NCBI GenBank assembly: GCA_021790515.1
Contig: JAJYHV010000003.1
Coordinates: 1-50,479 of the forward strand
Reading direction: 5' to 3'
Source: Pseudomonadota bacterium
GTDB taxonomy: Bacteria > Pseudomonadota > Gammaproteobacteria > Burkholderiales > Sulfuriferulaceae
Length of the DNA: 50,479 nucleotides
The notes beneath the pieces were generated by a model. That model was given only the letters and a program-made list of their open reading frames with translations, was not told the origin of the DNA and searched no databases. The position numbers and the translations under genes were made by a program. Below are positions 24,818-33,312 of the stretch, piece after piece. Position 1 is the first letter of the stretch; the number at the start of each line of letters is the position of its first letter.

Positions 24818-27475
24818 TTAGTTTGCTGTCAGCAGTTGTTGCAGGACATAGGGCAAAATGCCGCCATGGCGGTAGTATTCGACTTCAATCGGCGTGTCGA
24901 TGCGTAGTGTCAGCGGGACATGCTGACTGCTGCCATCGGCGCGGTTGATGATCAGTATCATGTCTTGCTGTGGCTGGATACCTTGCTCAAAACCAAACAG
25001 ATCGAACTGTTCGCTGCCATCGAGTTGCAGACTGTTTGCGTCCGTGCCCGCTTTGAATTGGCACGGTAAAATACCCATGCCAGCCAGATTGGCGCGATGA
25101 ATGCGCTCGAAACTTTTGGCAATCACGGCCTTGACTCCCAGCAGGCGGGTACCTTTGGCTGCCCAGTCACGGGAAGACCCGGTGCCATATTCTTCTCCGG
25201 CGAAGATGAAAAGGGGGGTATGGGTTGTTTGGTAGCGCATGGCGGCGTCATAAATGGGCATGACGGCCGCATCGGGTTGATGGTGGGTGACACCACCTTC
25301 GCTGCCGGGCACCATGCGGTTTTTGATGCGCACATTGGCAAAAGTACCTCGCAGCATGACTTCGTGGTTGCCGCGTCGTGCACCATAGCTGTTGAAATCG
25401 GCTTTGGTGACACCGTGGGCTTGTAGATACAGACCGGCGGGAGAGTCTGCCCGAATCGAGCCGGCCGGGCTGATATGGTCGGTGGTGACGGAATCGCCAA
25501 AAATGGCCAGCGCCCGGGCATGGCGGATGTCGCCAACGGTTGGTGCGGTGTCATGGAAAAATGGTGGTTGGCGAATGTAGGTAGACTCTGTATCCCATTG
25601 ATAGAGTTGTCCCGCAGGCGCGGGGACTTCTGCCCATAGCGGATTGTTTGCGGTCAGGTCGTGGTAACGTGCGCGGTAAATTTCCGGATTGGTGGCTGTT
25701 GCCATGACGGCGGCAATTTCCGTGGCATCCGGCCACAGATCGGCCAGATAAACCGGATGGCCGGCAGTGTCATGGCCGAGCGGATCGTGTGCCAGATCGA
25801 TGCGCACGGTGCCGGCCAGTGCATAGGCTACCACGAGTGGCGGACTCATCAGGAAGTTTGCTTTGACGTTTTGATGGACGCGAGCTTCAAAGTTGCGGTT
25901 GCCGGACAGGACGGCAGCTGCCACCAGATCGTGTTCCAGAATGCTCTGTTCGATATGGGCGGGCAAGGGGCCGGAGTTGCCGATACAAGTTGTGCAACCG
26001 TAACCGACCAAATTGAAACCCAATGTTTCCAGCGCGCTCATCAATCCGGCGTCAGATAGATAATCGCTGACCACGCGCGATCCGGGAGCCAGCGAGGTCT
26101 TGACATGCGCGGGCACTTTGAGGCCACGGGCCACGGCTTTTTTGGCCAGCAGTCCTGCGGCCAGCATGACCCCCGGATTCGATGTATTGGTACAGGAAGT
26201 AATCGCGGCGATGACGATATCGCCATGTTGCAGTGCCGGCGTTGTCGGAACAGACGCCGGTTTCCCCCAACCACCTTGCTCAACAGAGTGCGTCAGCAGT
26301 TCGGCAAATTGTTGCGCGACGTCTGTCAGGGCAATCCGGTCTTGTGGCCGACGTGGACCGGCCACCGATGGCACGACGCTGGACAGGTCGAGTTGCAATG
26401 TGCTTGAGTAATCGCAGTCTCCCGCTTTGGGCAGACCGAACAGACCCTGTGCTTGATAATATGCTCGCAAGGTATTGACGTGTTCCTGTGAGCGCCCGGT
26501 TGACAGGTAATAGGTGCAGGTCGCTTCGTCGGGCGGGAAAAAGCCCATGGTGGCACCATATTCCGGCGCCATGTTGGCGATGGTGGCGCGATCCGGTAAT
26601 GACAGGGCCACAGCACCTTCGCCGAAAAATTCGACAAATTTGCCGACCACTTTGGCACGACGCAGCATTTCAGTCAGCGTCAGTACCACGTCTGTTGCGG
26701 TGACGCCGGGCTGGATTTTATTGGTCAGTTCCACACCGACGACGTCGGGTGTCAGAAAGTATACTGGCTGCCCCAGCATGGCGGCCTCGGCTTCAATGCC
26801 GCCCACGCCCCAGGCAACGATGCCCAGACCATTGATCATGGTGGTGTGTGAATCGGTGCCAACCAGACTGTCGGGAAAATAGACAGCATCTTTTTGCATG
26901 ACACCTTGCGCCAGATATTCCATATTGACCTGATGGACGATGCCGATACCGGGTGGCACGACCTTGAAGGTCCTGAATGCCTGCATTCCCCATTTGAGGA
27001 ATTGGTAGCGTTCCCGATTGCGGGAAAATTCCAGCGCCATGTTTTGTTGCAAGGCATCCGGTTTGCCGAATACATCGACCTGTATGGAATGGTCAACCAC
27101 CATGTCCACTGGTGCCAAAGGCTCGATCCGCGCTGCATCATGCTGGGTGTCATTGGCAGCGCTGCGCATTGCGGCCAGGTCAGCCAGCAAAGGTACGCCG
27201 GTAAAGTCTTGCAGCAGTACTCGGGAAACGGTGAAGGGAATTTCTTCACTGCGTGATGCGTTTGGTTGCCAGCCAGCCAATTCCCGGATATGTGATTCGG
27301 TGATTTTTTTGCCGTCGCAATGGCGCAGCACTGATTCGAGCACCATGCGCAAACATACCGGCAGGCGGGAAATTTTACCGATACCTGCCTCTTCAAGGGC
27401 GGGAAGTGAATACAGGAAGCTGTCGGCTTTGGCAGAAAACGGTCGCAGTGTATTGAACGGGTTGTGATGGCTCAT
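24818..27475 (-). CDS. acnA: Aconitate hydratase A
   Basis: Interconverts citrate and isocitrate in the TCA and glyoxylate cycles using a [4Fe-4S] cluster. The 885-residue length and start ([23 protein letters not shown]) are those of the AcnA/IRP1 branch. Cluster cysteines are in [15 protein letters not shown] and [20 protein letters not shown]-type active-site sequence appears as [13 protein letters not shown], and the C-terminal swivel domain holds [16 protein letters not shown]. No citrate synthase or other TCA gene is adjacent. First gene of the acnA-DUF202-metG-psiE run. Confidence 0.97.
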   Translation of the reverse strand: MSHHNPFNTLRPFSAKADSFLYSLPALEEAGIGKISRLPVCLRMVLESVLRHCDGKKITESHIRELAGWQPNASRSEEIPFTVSRVLLQDFTGVPLLADLAAMRSAANDTQHDAARIEPLAPVDMVVDHSIQVDVFGKPDALQQNMALEFSRNRERYQFLKWGMQAFRTFKVVPPGIGIVHQVNMEYLAQGVMQKDAVYFPDSLVGTDSHTTMINGLGIVAWGVGGIEAEAAMLGQPVYFLTPDVVGVELTNKIQPGVTATDVVLTLTEMLRRAKVVGKFVEFFGEGAVALSLPDRATIANMAPEYGATMGFFPPDEATCTYYLSTGRSQEHVNTLRAYYQAQGLFGLPKAGDCDYSSTLQLDLSSVVPSVAGPRRPQDRIALTDVAQQFAELLTHSVEQGGWGKPASVPTTPALQHGDIVIAAITSCTNTSNPGVMLAAGLLAKKAVARGLKVPAHVKTSLAPGSRVVSDYLSDAGLMSALETLGFNLVGYGCTTCIGNSGPLPAHIEQSILEHDLVAAAVLSGNRNFEARVHQNVKANFLMSPPLVVAYALAGTVRIDLAHDPLGHDTAGHPVYLADLWPDATEIAAVMATATNPEIYRARYHDLTANNPLWAEVPAPAGQLYQWDTESTYIRQPPFFHDTAPTVGDIRHARALAIFGDSVTTDHISPAGSIRADSPAGLYLQAHGVTKADFNSYGARRGNHEVMLRGTFANVRIKNRMVPGSEGGVTHHQPDAAVMPIYDAAMRYQTTHTPLFIFAGEEYGTGSSRDWAAKGTRLLGVKAVIAKSFERIHRANLAGMGILPCQFKAGTDANSLQLDGSEQFDLFGFEQGIQPQQDMILIINRADGSSQHVPLTLRIDTPIEVEYYRHGGILPYVLQQLLTAN

Positions 27476-27569
27476 GGCATGTCGCGCAGGGAAACAATAC
27501 CCGGATTGTAGCGCAAAACCACCTCTTTTGTTGTGCCTGGCGTTGAAAAACCATTGTTACCGGTACGTT

Positions 27570-28286
27570 TTATGAGAATTGCAGCATCTGCTCGATACGC
27601 CATAGCAGGGCAGGTTTTTCCATGCTGTCTGCGGCATTGAGGGCAATGTCCCATTGCGGGAACAGGTTTTCCTCTTCGCGGTATTCGTGTTTGGCGAGTC
27701 CGCCGGACAGAATGGATAAAAAGGCGCCGATTTCGGCACCGTCCCGCAGTTCGTGCGTATACAGCGCTTCAATGTGTGCCATTTGCGCCAGAATATCATC
27801 GTGTTCGCGCAACATGATCTCCACAGGTTCCGGATTGGGAATATGGAATGCCGGAGCCAACACGTTGTTTTCCACGTTGATATGGCGTTGAAGAAGAATG
27901 GAAAATTCATGTATATATGGAAATGATGCTGTGATGTTGCCTTCGTTGATTTGTTGCAGGGCGAGTCCGAACAGGCGATCCAGACGCTGGTGATCGCGGC
28001 TCAATCGGTCCAGGATACTTTGTGGCGCGACGTGTTCCCGTCGCTGGATGATGGCATGCCAGCGCTGCAAATCATCTTGATATAGTTGCCAGTGCAGGGC
28101 GCGGCGCCATTGCAGATTGAGGCTATGCAGCAGAATGGTCGGGTCTTGCTGAAAAATGAGGTGTACGTTGGTATCCAGGTTCTGTAGCAGTGTACTGCAG
28201 GTCAGGTGCAGATGGCTGGTGCGGGTATGGCACAGATCATGAATGATATCGTGATTTGTTGCAGGGGCGATGGTTGTGGCGTGCAT
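27570..28286 (-). CDS. Hemerythrin HHE-domain protein, divergent from nnrS
   Basis: A 238-residue cytoplasmic protein with a C-terminal hemerythrin-like helical bundle (about residues 95-230). Likely diiron ligands are in DHQRLDRLF, LLQRHINVENNVLAPAF, REHDDILAQMAHIE and AKHEYREEENLFPQWD. Residues 1-90 are His-rich and without recognised family. A GGAG ribosome site precedes ATG 28286. Its promoter region is shared with nnrS and holds a perfect FNR/DNR-type box, so control by low oxygen or NO is likely. Such proteins bind NO or O2 or help repair iron centres (RIC-like); which applies here is unknown. Confidence 0.85.
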   Translation of the reverse strand: MHATTIAPATNHDIIHDLCHTRTSHLHLTCSTLLQNLDTNVHLIFQQDPTILLHSLNLQWRRALHWQLYQDDLQRWHAIIQRREHVAPQSILDRLSRDHQRLDRLFGLALQQINEGNITASFPYIHEFSILLQRHINVENNVLAPAFHIPNPEPVEIMLREHDDILAQMAHIEALYTHELRDGAEIGAFLSILSGGLAKHEYREEENLFPQWDIALNAADSMEKPALLWRIEQMLQFS

Positions 28287-28388
28287 GTCATGCTCCAGAT
28301 CGGGCTTTACGGTGGTCGGATTGATGGCGAAAATCAGTGCTTTTAGTGGTGCATCGGGTAAAGGTATCGTTTGCGCCAGCCTTGTGCA

Positions 28389-28402
28389 TTGATGTAGATC
28401 AA
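28389..28402. promoter_or_regulatory. Perfect FNR/DNR-type box with downstream -10 for nnrS
   Basis: TTGAT-GTAG-ATCAA is an exact match to the FNR/Dnr/Nnr palindrome TTGAT-N4-ATCAA. It lies in the 190-bp gap between the divergent hemerythrin gene and nnrS. A -10-like GATAAA at 28423-28428 would put the nnrS start point near 28436, about 40 bp from the box centre, the class II activator geometry. The box centre is about 110 bp before the other gene, so it may serve both. Confidence 0.85.
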
Positions 28403-28439
28403 GGCGCTATTGGATTTGGTTGGATAAACTGGCGATCGT

Positions 28440-28464
28440 GCTGGAGTTAATCAGCGCTTCCATA
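28440..28464. repeat. Possible half copy (D) of the dispersed inverted-repeat element
   Basis: GGAGTTAATCAGCGCTTCC closely resembles the right ends of copies A and B, but no matching left end was found. It lies just upstream of the nnrS ribosome site. Confidence 0.35.
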
Positions 28465-28477
28465 AAGGAGAATGACT

Positions 28478-29695
28478 GTGCTTTGTTGGCGGTGCGTGTT
28501 GGCAGCTCCACACAGGATGCTGTTTTCAGCTGGCTTTCTGCAGGCGTTGTGTGCCGCAGGATGGTGGTTGATGGTTTTGCTGTTGCGCAGTCATGCTGAC
28601 AGTGGTGCTGTCTGGTGGAGAATGTCATGGGCGCATCCGGTGATGATGGCGTATGGTATTTTTCCTCCTTTTATTTTTGGATTTTTGTTGACGACATTTC
28701 CAGCGTGGTTGAATGAACCGGTGATTGAGCCCGTGCGTGCGCTTCCGGTGGCGTTGTTGATAAGTTTTGGCGGTTTGCTGTGTTATGGCGGTATGGCGAC
28801 AGCAGACTGGGTGTTGTTGATGGGATTGGTGCTGATACTGGCCGGTTGGTTGCTGGCAGCGGGTTTGCTGGGGCAGGTTTTGTTTCGCACCCGGCGGGCG
28901 GTGGGGCTGGTTGACCGTCGGCATGCATGGGCGGCTGGCGCCGGTATATTGGGCGGAGCAGGCGGATTGTTATCAGTAGTGTTGTGGATGTTGACACAGC
29001 GTCCCTTCTGGCTCGAACTGGCGCGGGTTGCCGGGGTATGGTTTTTTTTGTTGCCCGTTTTTATGACGGTCAGTCATCGCATGATTCCGTTTTTTTCCAG
29101 CCGTGTTCTGAAGGATTATGTGGTGGTGCGGCCATACACCCTGTTGTGGGTGATGCTCGCTGGCAGCGTCGGGCATGGACTGCTGACGTTGTGGCACGTT
29201 ACGCCATTGATCGGCGACGCGCCATTGTTTGCCTGTGCCGCCTATCTGTCCTGGCAATGGCGGTGGTGGCGCAGTTTTTCTGTCAGTTTGCTGGCTGTGT
29301 TGCACATGGGGTTTTTGTGGCTGGTGTGTGGTATGGCGTTATTTGTCTGGCAGGACATGGGCAGATGGTTTGCCTGGCCTGACATTGGTTTGGCACCGTT
29401 GCATGCGTTGACACTGGGATTTTTTTTCAGCATGTTGATGGGCATGGTGTCACGGGTCAGCCTTGGACATTCCGGGCGACCATTGCATCTGGCGCGGACG
29501 GATTATGCATTGTTCTGGATGATGCAGGCGGTGGCGTTGACGAGGGTTCTGGCGGATTGTTTGCCGGGGCCTGGTGTGGCAAGACAGGATGTATACGGTC
29601 TGGCGGCCGGGGTATGGCTGCTGGTGTTAGTGGTATGGGGCGTGCGTTTCATGCCGATGTATTGGCAGGTTCGTGTGGATGGCAAATCGGGTTGA
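28478..29695 (+). CDS. nnrS: NnrS-family heme/copper-containing membrane protein
   Basis: A polytopic membrane protein of about 405 residues and around 12 helices, the NnrS family linked to nitrosative-stress protection and denitrification regulons. Family hallmarks: APHRMLFSAGFLQAL at the start, WWRMSWAHPVMMAYGIFPPFIFGFLLTTFPAWL, FMTVSHRMIPFFSSRVL and LHALTLGFFFSMLMGMVSRVSLGHSGRP, with conserved His likely binding heme or copper. AAGGAG at 28465-28470 is only one base before ATG 28472 but seven bases before GTG 28478, so I prefer the GTG. It heads the rightward NO-stress operon and lies under the FNR-type box. Confidence 0.9.
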   Translation: MLCWRCVLAAPHRMLFSAGFLQALCAAGWWLMVLLLRSHADSGAVWWRMSWAHPVMMAYGIFPPFIFGFLLTTFPAWLNEPVIEPVRALPVALLISFGGLLCYGGMATADWVLLMGLVLILAGWLLAAGLLGQVLFRTRRAVGLVDRRHAWAAGAGILGGAGGLLSVVLWMLTQRPFWLELARVAGVWFFLLPVFMTVSHRMIPFFSSRVLKDYVVVRPYTLLWVMLAGSVGHGLLTLWHVTPLIGDAPLFACAAYLSWQWRWWRSFSVSLLAVLHMGFLWLVCGMALFVWQDMGRWFAWPDIGLAPLHALTLGFFFSMLMGMVSRVSLGHSGRPLHLARTDYALFWMMQAVALTRVLADCLPGPGVARQDVYGLAAGVWLLVLVVWGVRFMPMYWQVRVDGKSG

Positions 29696-29705
29696 AGGAG
29701 TCAGG

Positions 29706-30143
29706 ATGAAAACCATCAGTAGTTTCATGGGACAAGAACATCGCCATTGTGATGATGTGTTTGTGGCGGCCGATCAATTGGCGCAAGCGGGGGACTGGCA
29801 GGCAGCACAACGGCACTTTGATACGTTTCAGGCGGATATGGCGCGACATTTTGCGCGCGAGGAATCCGCATTGTTCCCGGCGTTTGAGCGGGCAACAGGG
29901 AGCCGTATGGGGCCAACCAAAATGATGTTGCACGAACACGAACAGATGCGGGTGCTGATGATGCAGTTGAATGATGCGTTGTTGGCGCAGGATGAGGAAA
30001 ACTGGGCGGGGCACGCGGAAACCCTGCTGATTGTGTTGCAACAACACAACATCAAGGAAGAACAGGTGCTGTATCCGATGGCGGAGCAGGTGTTGCGGGA
30101 TGGCGCCGGGCGTGTGCTCGATGAAATGGCGGCATTGGGGTGA
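29706..30143 (+). CDS. Hemerythrin HHE-domain protein
   Basis: A 145-residue single-domain hemerythrin-like four-helix bundle. Candidate diiron ligands: GQEHRHCDDVF (about 8-18), MARHFAREESALFPAFE (about 45-61), LHEHEQMRVLMMQL and LLIVLQQHNIKEEQVLYPMAEQ. ATG 29706 has AAGGAG five bases upstream and follows nnrS by 10 bp. Expected to bind NO or oxygen or to take part in iron-sulfur repair in the NO-stress operon. Confidence 0.9.
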   Translation: MKTISSFMGQEHRHCDDVFVAADQLAQAGDWQAAQRHFDTFQADMARHFAREESALFPAFERATGSRMGPTKMMLHEHEQMRVLMMQLNDALLAQDEENWAGHAETLLIVLQQHNIKEEQVLYPMAEQVLRDGAGRVLDEMAALG

Positions 30144-30145
30144 CG

Positions 30146-30373
30146 ATGTCGACATCGGAACAGGAAAGTTTGCTGGATGCACGTCATCTCGAACCGCCGG
30201 AACCGATGGTTCTGGCGTTGCGGGAATTGGAAAATCTGACGCATGGACATCGTTTGCGTCTGTTGCTGGATCGGGAGCCCTATCCGTTTTATGGGTTGTT
30301 GCGCGATGCTGGCTGGCAATACGATAGTTGTCTGTTTGAAGACGGTCACGTTGAAGTATTGATCTGGCGATGA
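30146..30373 (+). CDS. DUF2249 small protein
   Basis: A 75-residue protein of the DUF2249 family, recognisable from LLDARHLEPPEPMVLALRELENLTHGHRLRLLLDREPYPFYGLLRDAGWQ, a SirA/TusA-like fold often found beside hemerythrins and nnrS in denitrifiers. ATG 30146 is used; a GTG at 30140 overlaps the upstream stop. Its own stop overlaps the next start (ATGA), so translation is coupled. Its role is unknown; the fold suggests a small redox or sulfur-relay-type partner, but the usual TusA Cys is absent. Confidence 0.85.
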   Translation: MSTSEQESLLDARHLEPPEPMVLALRELENLTHGHRLRLLLDREPYPFYGLLRDAGWQYDSCLFEDGHVEVLIWR

Positions 30374-31656
30374 ATCCTTCCCTGACTGGACTGTCGTTGA
30401 AACAGGCGCCGCCCTTGTCGGTGCCGCTGCGTTTTTTTCTGACCGCACCGGTTTTTCTATTGCTGGCGGCCATGTTGTTGTGGCATCTCGGTGCAACGGT
30501 ATGGGCATCGCGTTGGAGTGCCGGCGTGCTGGCGTTGACTCATTTGCTGACCTTGGGGTACTTGAGCATGGTGATGCTGGGTGCTTTATTGCAGATATTG
30601 CCGGTGGTGGCGGGGTCTGTGGTGCCGGGTGGGAAATGGCTGGCGGCATGGGTGCACAGTTTGTTTGTCTTGGCAACGTCGCTGTTGGTATGGGCGCTGT
30701 GGCGGGGAAAATTGACATGGTGGATGCCTGTTGCAGGCTTGATGGGGCTTGCGTTGGGCGTTTTTGTGCTGGCCGCACTGTTTGCACTGTCTCGCTCCAT
30801 GGTGCGACATGCCACAGTGCGTATGATGTGGTATGCGGTGATTGCTCTGGCGGTGACGGCAGGTTCAGGAATGTTGATGCTGGCCGGGCTGTCTGGTGTT
30901 TGTGCCTGTGCGACACGCTGGTTGGTAAAGTTGCATCTCGTTTGGGGCACAATGGGCTGGATGTTGTCTTTGGTCATGGGGGTGGCCTGGCAAGTGGTGC
31001 CGATGTTTTTGTTGACACGTCCTTACCCGGTGGCGTTGATGCGTTATATCGGAGCAGGATGGTTGTTGCTGTTGTTGATGGTGATGATTTTTAGTCTGGC
31101 ATCAGCAGGTGTGGCGTTGTCGGTTGTTTTGGGCATATTGGCGTGCGGTGTTGCATTTTTTTCGATGACCACATTGTATTTGCTGGAAAAAAGACGGCGC
31201 AAAAAACCAGATGCCAGCTTGTGGTTCTGGCGTATCAGCATGACGAGTTTATTGGGAGCATCCGGTTTGTGGCTGACGGCAAGTGTTTCTCCTGCGTTGG
31301 CGGCATGGGTTGGCTACCCGTTTTTATTGGTTGTTTTATTTCTGTATGGCGGCATGATTTCGTTGGCAAACGGCATGTTGTATAAAATCGTGCCGTTTCT
31401 GATCTGGTTGCATTGGCAGGCACGATTGTCAAAAGGTCAGCTTGCCCCCAATGTCAGGCAGATTATTCCGGATCGCGTGGCACAGCGCCAGATGTGGGTG
31501 CATTTGGCGAGTTTGTGTGCATTGCTGGCAAGCGTCTGGTGGTCGACGTGGGTGGAGTGGGTGGAATTGACAGCCGGTCTGGTGGCGTTGTCGGCCATTT
31601 TGTCATGGCTGGCGATGTGGCAGGCCGCCTGGCGATACTGGCGTCAGGCGGCGTGA
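30370..31656 (+). CDS. Polytopic membrane protein of the NO-stress operon, oxidase subunit I-like
   Basis: A 428-residue protein with about 12 hydrophobic helices and no firm family assignment. The segments LALTHLLTLGYLSMVMLGALLQILPVVAG (about 56-84) and LVKLHLVWGTMGWMLSLVMGVAWQVVPMFLL (about 186-216) place histidines in helices much like heme-copper oxidase subunit I relatives and NnrS. MISLANGMLYKIVPFLIWLHWQ near residue 340 is another conserved-looking block. It is coupled to the DUF2249 gene by an ATGA overlap, and its last 13 bp overlap the convergent HDOD gene. Heme or copper binding is inferred only. Confidence 0.75.
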   Translation: MNPSLTGLSLKQAPPLSVPLRFFLTAPVFLLLAAMLLWHLGATVWASRWSAGVLALTHLLTLGYLSMVMLGALLQILPVVAGSVVPGGKWLAAWVHSLFVLATSLLVWALWRGKLTWWMPVAGLMGLALGVFVLAALFALSRSMVRHATVRMMWYAVIALAVTAGSGMLMLAGLSGVCACATRWLVKLHLVWGTMGWMLSLVMGVAWQVVPMFLLTRPYPVALMRYIGAGWLLLLLMVMIFSLASAGVALSVVLGILACGVAFFSMTTLYLLEKRRRKKPDASLWFWRISMTSLLGASGLWLTASVSPALAAWVGYPFLLVVLFLYGGMISLANGMLYKIVPFLIWLHWQARLSKGQLAPNVRQIIPDRVAQRQMWVHLASLCALLASVWWSTWVEWVELTAGLVALSAILSWLAMWQAAWRYWRQAA

Positions 31657-33164
31657 ACGGCCAGACCGAGAAGGAGTTGTGTTTTCAGTGCCCGGATGAG
31701 CGTGGCTTCGTCGGCAGTGATGCCTTCCGGAGCGGGTAGTGCGCGGTCGGCAAAGATGAGTCCCACCGGTTCGTTTTGTTGTAACAGTGGCAGAATGATG
31801 AAACTTTTGGCATCTTGCGTCAGTCGGCCATAATGGCCGGGTAGCAGGGTTTGGACTTTTGCCTGAGTGGCATCGGTGATGATGATGTCAACACGCCGTG
31901 ATAATGCCAGGTGAAAAATGTCCTGTTCACCCGTTTCCGGAAAACCGAATCCGGCGCGGCGGCGGGCGCAGTCTGTGCCGATGGCGACAGAGGCGCGGTA
32001 TTGATGGTTCCGGTGGTCTTTCAGGCAAATGACGATAAAACGCAGTCCGAGCGCCCGTTGCAGTAGTTCGGCGAATTGCAGCATCATGTCTTCCGGGGCG
32101 TTTTTGTGGGCGGATATGGCGTTTGACAGGGTTTGCAGGCTGTTGAGCAGCAAGGATTGGGCATGGTGCGGTTTGCCACTCGGGTAGCATTCTTGCGCTG
32201 TCGTTGTTGATTCTGCGGCTTGTTCTGGCAGTAAGAAATCGCCTGGTAATTCTGCGTCGGCAGTTTCTGTGTTGTTGATATCACTTGCGGTGATGGTTTG
32301 GGTAATGGCCTGCGTTTCCAGACGTGCCTGTCTGGCCAGTTCTTGTAATTCTTTCGCGTCGATGTGCAGTGCGCCGCCATAGCGTAGCAACAGCTTTTGC
32401 TGGAATACAGCCGTATCGATTTGTTCGGTCGGGAAAATGCTGGCAGCCAGTTCGGCGCTGAATGCGGCAATATGTTGCAGGCGTTCTTGTACCGAACCGG
32501 CAGGGCGCAATGTACCCGCTGGGGGTTTGGTCATGGCATTGATGATGCTGGCTGGAATTTGCCAGCGCACGAGAATGGCTGTCGTGATGAGGTCAAAATT
32601 GCAGATGGGTGTGAGTTGGGTGGCAGGAGATGGTGCGCCGGTCTGTCGTGTTTGTTGGTACAGTTCGGGCTCGTGCAAGGCGGCGAGTAAACGGCCAAGG
32701 TTTTTGAATAGCGCGCCAACCGCAGCTTCTTCGCTTTCGGTTTGGTGGGTACGACGTGCAATTTCCCGCCCGACGACGCTGGCAGTGAGTGCTTGCAGCA
32801 GTTCATGTTGAACCAGCGCGGCGTTGCGGCTGTTCAGGTTTTCAACCACCATCATGGCTAGCGCAATGGCTTTGACGGTTTCAAAGCCCAGCAGATAAAT
32901 GGCGCGGGATATGGTGGTGACTGGAATACGGGAGGCTGTGCGGTATTGTGGCGTGTTGGCGACGTGCAGGATTTTGTTGGTTAGCGCCACGTCTGACAGG
33001 ATGAAACGCGCCAGTTCTTCAGTGCCTTTGTTGTCGTCCGAGACGATGCTGATGACTCTGGCTATATTTTTCCCCAGAGCAGGGAGACTCGGCGTGGCTT
33101 CGATTTTTGCCAGTAGTTGCTGGGTGAAATCAATTGGCTGTTTTGTGGGAGATGGTGAGAGCAT
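31644..33164 (-). CDS. HDOD-GAF signalling protein
   Basis: A 506-residue cytoplasmic protein. Residues 18-220 form an HDOD domain (LPALGKNIARVISIVSDDNKGTEELARFILSDVALTNKILHVANT; AIYLLGFETVKAIALAMM), a non-catalytic HD-like output domain. A disordered linker (about 270-330) leads to a GAF-like sensor (about 335-505; FIVICLKDHRNHQYRASVAIGTD and FIILPLLQQNEPVGLIFADR). Such proteins link signalling states to other regulators. It overlaps the convergent membrane gene by 13 bp and lies 148 bp downstream of a c-di-GMP enzyme gene on the same strand, suggesting a shared signalling theme. Confidence 0.85.
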   Translation of the reverse strand: MLSPSPTKQPIDFTQQLLAKIEATPSLPALGKNIARVISIVSDDNKGTEELARFILSDVALTNKILHVANTPQYRTASRIPVTTISRAIYLLGFETVKAIALAMMVVENLNSRNAALVQHELLQALTASVVGREIARRTHQTESEEAAVGALFKNLGRLLAALHEPELYQQTRQTGAPSPATQLTPICNFDLITTAILVRWQIPASIINAMTKPPAGTLRPAGSVQERLQHIAAFSAELAASIFPTEQIDTAVFQQKLLLRYGGALHIDAKELQELARQARLETQAITQTITASDINNTETADAELPGDFLLPEQAAESTTTAQECYPSGKPHHAQSLLLNSLQTLSNAISAHKNAPEDMMLQFAELLQRALGLRFIVICLKDHRNHQYRASVAIGTDCARRRAGFGFPETGEQDIFHLALSRRVDIIITDATQAKVQTLLPGHYGRLTQDAKSFIILPLLQQNEPVGLIFADRALPAPEGITADEATLIRALKTQLLLGLAVHAA

Positions 33165-33312
33165 TGCCTGTCGACATTATTGCTGTTATCTGGCAGTCGT
33201 ATTGTATACCGATTAAGAAAAACAGGTTAGGAAAAATAGGTGAATCATGATTTTCGTCGGGCAACCGATTGTCGTTTGGTATGCGGTTTTTTCTGGTTTT
33301 GGCAACGCGCGA

